The notes beneath the pieces are model-generated. The model searched no databases. It was not told where the DNA came from and saw only the letters and a list, made by a program, of their open reading frames with translations. Of a stretch of DNA of 64,000 nt, positions 63,045 to 64,000 are shown one piece after another. The position numbers and the translations under genes were made by a program. This DNA comes from Aldrovandia affinis (taxonomy: Eukaryota; Chordata; Actinopteri; Notacanthiformes; Halosauridae), in NCBI GenBank assembly GCA_029706075.1, contig JAINUG010000214.1, forward strand, positions 1,463,746 to 1,527,745. Reading direction: 5' to 3'. Position 1 is the stretch's first letter. Each line of letters begins with the position of its first letter.

Positions 63045-63275
63045 TGTGCTGTGTGTGTGAACACACGCTCGAGACCTGCTTGTGTGCTGTGTGTGTGAAC
63101 ACACGCTCCAGACCTGCTTGTGTGCTGTGTGTGTGAACACACGCTCCAGACCTGCTTGTGTGCTGTGTGTGTGAACACACGCTCCAGACCTGCTTGACAC
63201 GTTTGCTGTGTGTGTGAACACACGCACGAGAGCTGCTTGTGTGCTGCGTGTGTGAATACACACTAGAGACCTGCT
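63045..63275 (+). repeat. 38-bp minisatellite with palindromic core
   Basis: About six units of gtgtgtgaacacacgctcca plus gacctgcttgtgtgctgt. The core gtgtgtgaacacac is nearly self-complementary. Diverged units extend left to about 62950. Confidence 0.92.
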
Positions 63276-63384
63276 TGGATTCACACGACACGCTTTGGCT
63301 CAGAGAAAGGTCCTGCCCAGCTGTCAGGCAACAATTCTGCTGGACCTCCAGACAATCTGACATCATAGTTACATTTCCTCGTAC

Positions 63385-63575
63385 ATTTTTGAGTAGACGC
63401 TCTTATCCAGAGCGACTTACACAGTTTACATTTCTTTACATACAATCCATTTAGCAATTCAGGTTAAGCACCTTTAGCTCAAGGGTACAACGGCAGTGCC
63501 CCCACCTGGGAATTGAACCTGCAACCTCTGAGTTACAAGCCCAGATCCCTAACTGCTATACTACACTGCCCCCCT
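63385..63575 (-). mobile_element. SINE-B, antisense, with internal deletion
   Basis: gtagacgctcttatccagag tail, B box complement gggaattgaacct, and head ccctaactgctatactacac. The body is shortened between 63450 and 63460. Confidence 0.88.
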
Positions 63576-63618
63576 CATTTCCATTGTTTCCCCTCGAGAT
63601 TGAGAGGGTGGGATCCCA

Positions 63619-63945
63619 TTAAAAAAGATGGGGACACGGGAGTGGGGGGTGGGGGGTGTGCGGTGTGGGGGCACAGGTCCCAGTGATCGCTGCAATGTGG
63701 CTCGAGAAGCACAGCTGGTCGTCCAGGGTCACTCCCAGACTTCTGGCAGACTGGGACGGAGACACTATGGAGCCTTCCACGGTGATTGAAGCATTAATCA
63801 TCGGGGAGCCCTTCGCTGGGAGGAAGAGCAGCTCTGTCTTCCCCAGGTTCAGCTTCAGGTGGTGGGTGGACACCCAGGCAGAGATGTCAGCCAGGCATGC
63901 AGAGATCTGCACTGGGACCTGAGTTGCGATGCGACGAGGCTGCAC
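63619..63945 (-). pseudogene. L2-type LINE reverse transcriptase fragment
   Basis: Minus strand: QISACLADISAWVSTHHLKL, NLGKTELLFLPAKGSPMIN, then SARSLGVTLDDQLCFSSHI. These are the blocks that follow the YADD motif in L2/UnaL2 polymerases. The YADD itself should lie at about 63960-64000 but the sequence there does not encode it. Downstream sequence is lost at about 63660. Confidence 0.85.
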
Positions 63946-64000
63946 AAATCAGTCACGGGACGGGGCGGGTGGTCACCGTTTAAACCTACAGCATCCGCTA

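Overview
The window looks like gene-poor nuclear DNA from a teleost fish. Evidence: tRNA-derived SINEs whose tails match the 3' end of L2-type LINEs (the UnaSINE1/UnaL2 arrangement described from eel), DANA-like SINEs, L2 and Rex1/CR1-like LINE fragments, several hAT families, PIF/Harbinger, piggyBac, Tc1/mariner and Ty3/gypsy remnants, and many CA/GA microsatellites. I found no intact host protein-coding gene, no true tRNA or rRNA gene and no CRISPR array. Almost every recognisable coding stretch is a decayed transposable-element gene; the exceptions are a C2H2 zinc-finger pseudogene and a few weak exon-like signals. The species cannot be fixed from this sequence.

Layout. 0-16.7 kb: SINE/LINE fragments, including a tandem array built from the tRNA-like head of a SINE (about 2.0-2.45 kb), an LTR fragment interrupted by a 1.07-kb ISL2EU-like remnant with a YqaJ-associated exon and a THAP exon (9.3-11 kb), a Rex1-like LINE relic (11.9-13.1 kb) and a 20-bp minisatellite inside a SINE (14.1-14.5 kb). 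16.7-39.9 kb: a 23-kb domain marked by blocks of one 36-bp satellite, broken up by insertions. These are a long-inverted-repeat element carrying an H3TH-like/CXC gene that is itself split by a 2.6-kb hAT (17.05-22.59 kb), a 746-bp MITE (22.7-23.4), a 2.5-kb GTF2IRD2-like hAT (23.9-26.4), a Harbinger element with a Myb/SANT-like partner gene and nested piggyBac material (27.4-34.2), a second Harbinger transposase relic (34.4-35.1), a gypsy LTR plus the end of its pol (36.3-37.1), CpG-rich 36-bp minisatellites (37.1-38.0) and a 275-bp hAT MITE (38.7-39.0). The block [satellite + LINE reverse transcriptase fragment] occurs twice with an identical junction. 40-51 kb: mariner/Tc1 relics, MITEs, a broken zinc-finger gene, and adjacent LINE relics. 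51-64 kb: SINEs separated by more unique DNA, a few stretches that resemble conserved non-coding sequence, a solo LTR, a long polypurine tract and minisatellites.

The elements do not form a working pathway. The most interesting structures are the long-inverted-repeat element, two different hAT elements inserted at the same position of the 36-bp unit, a perfect 36-bp hairpin at 31.6 kb, and the amplified SINE head. I could not run alignments or database searches. Element boundaries rest on terminal repeats and target-site duplications (TSDs) read by eye, and family names come from recognised motifs. SINE labels used below: SINE-A (head with ggctcagtaggtagagc), SINE-B (UnaSINE1-like), SINE-C (DANA-like), SINE-D (gcctcccgcgtggtcc head), SINE-E (gcctcggatagcgtag head).
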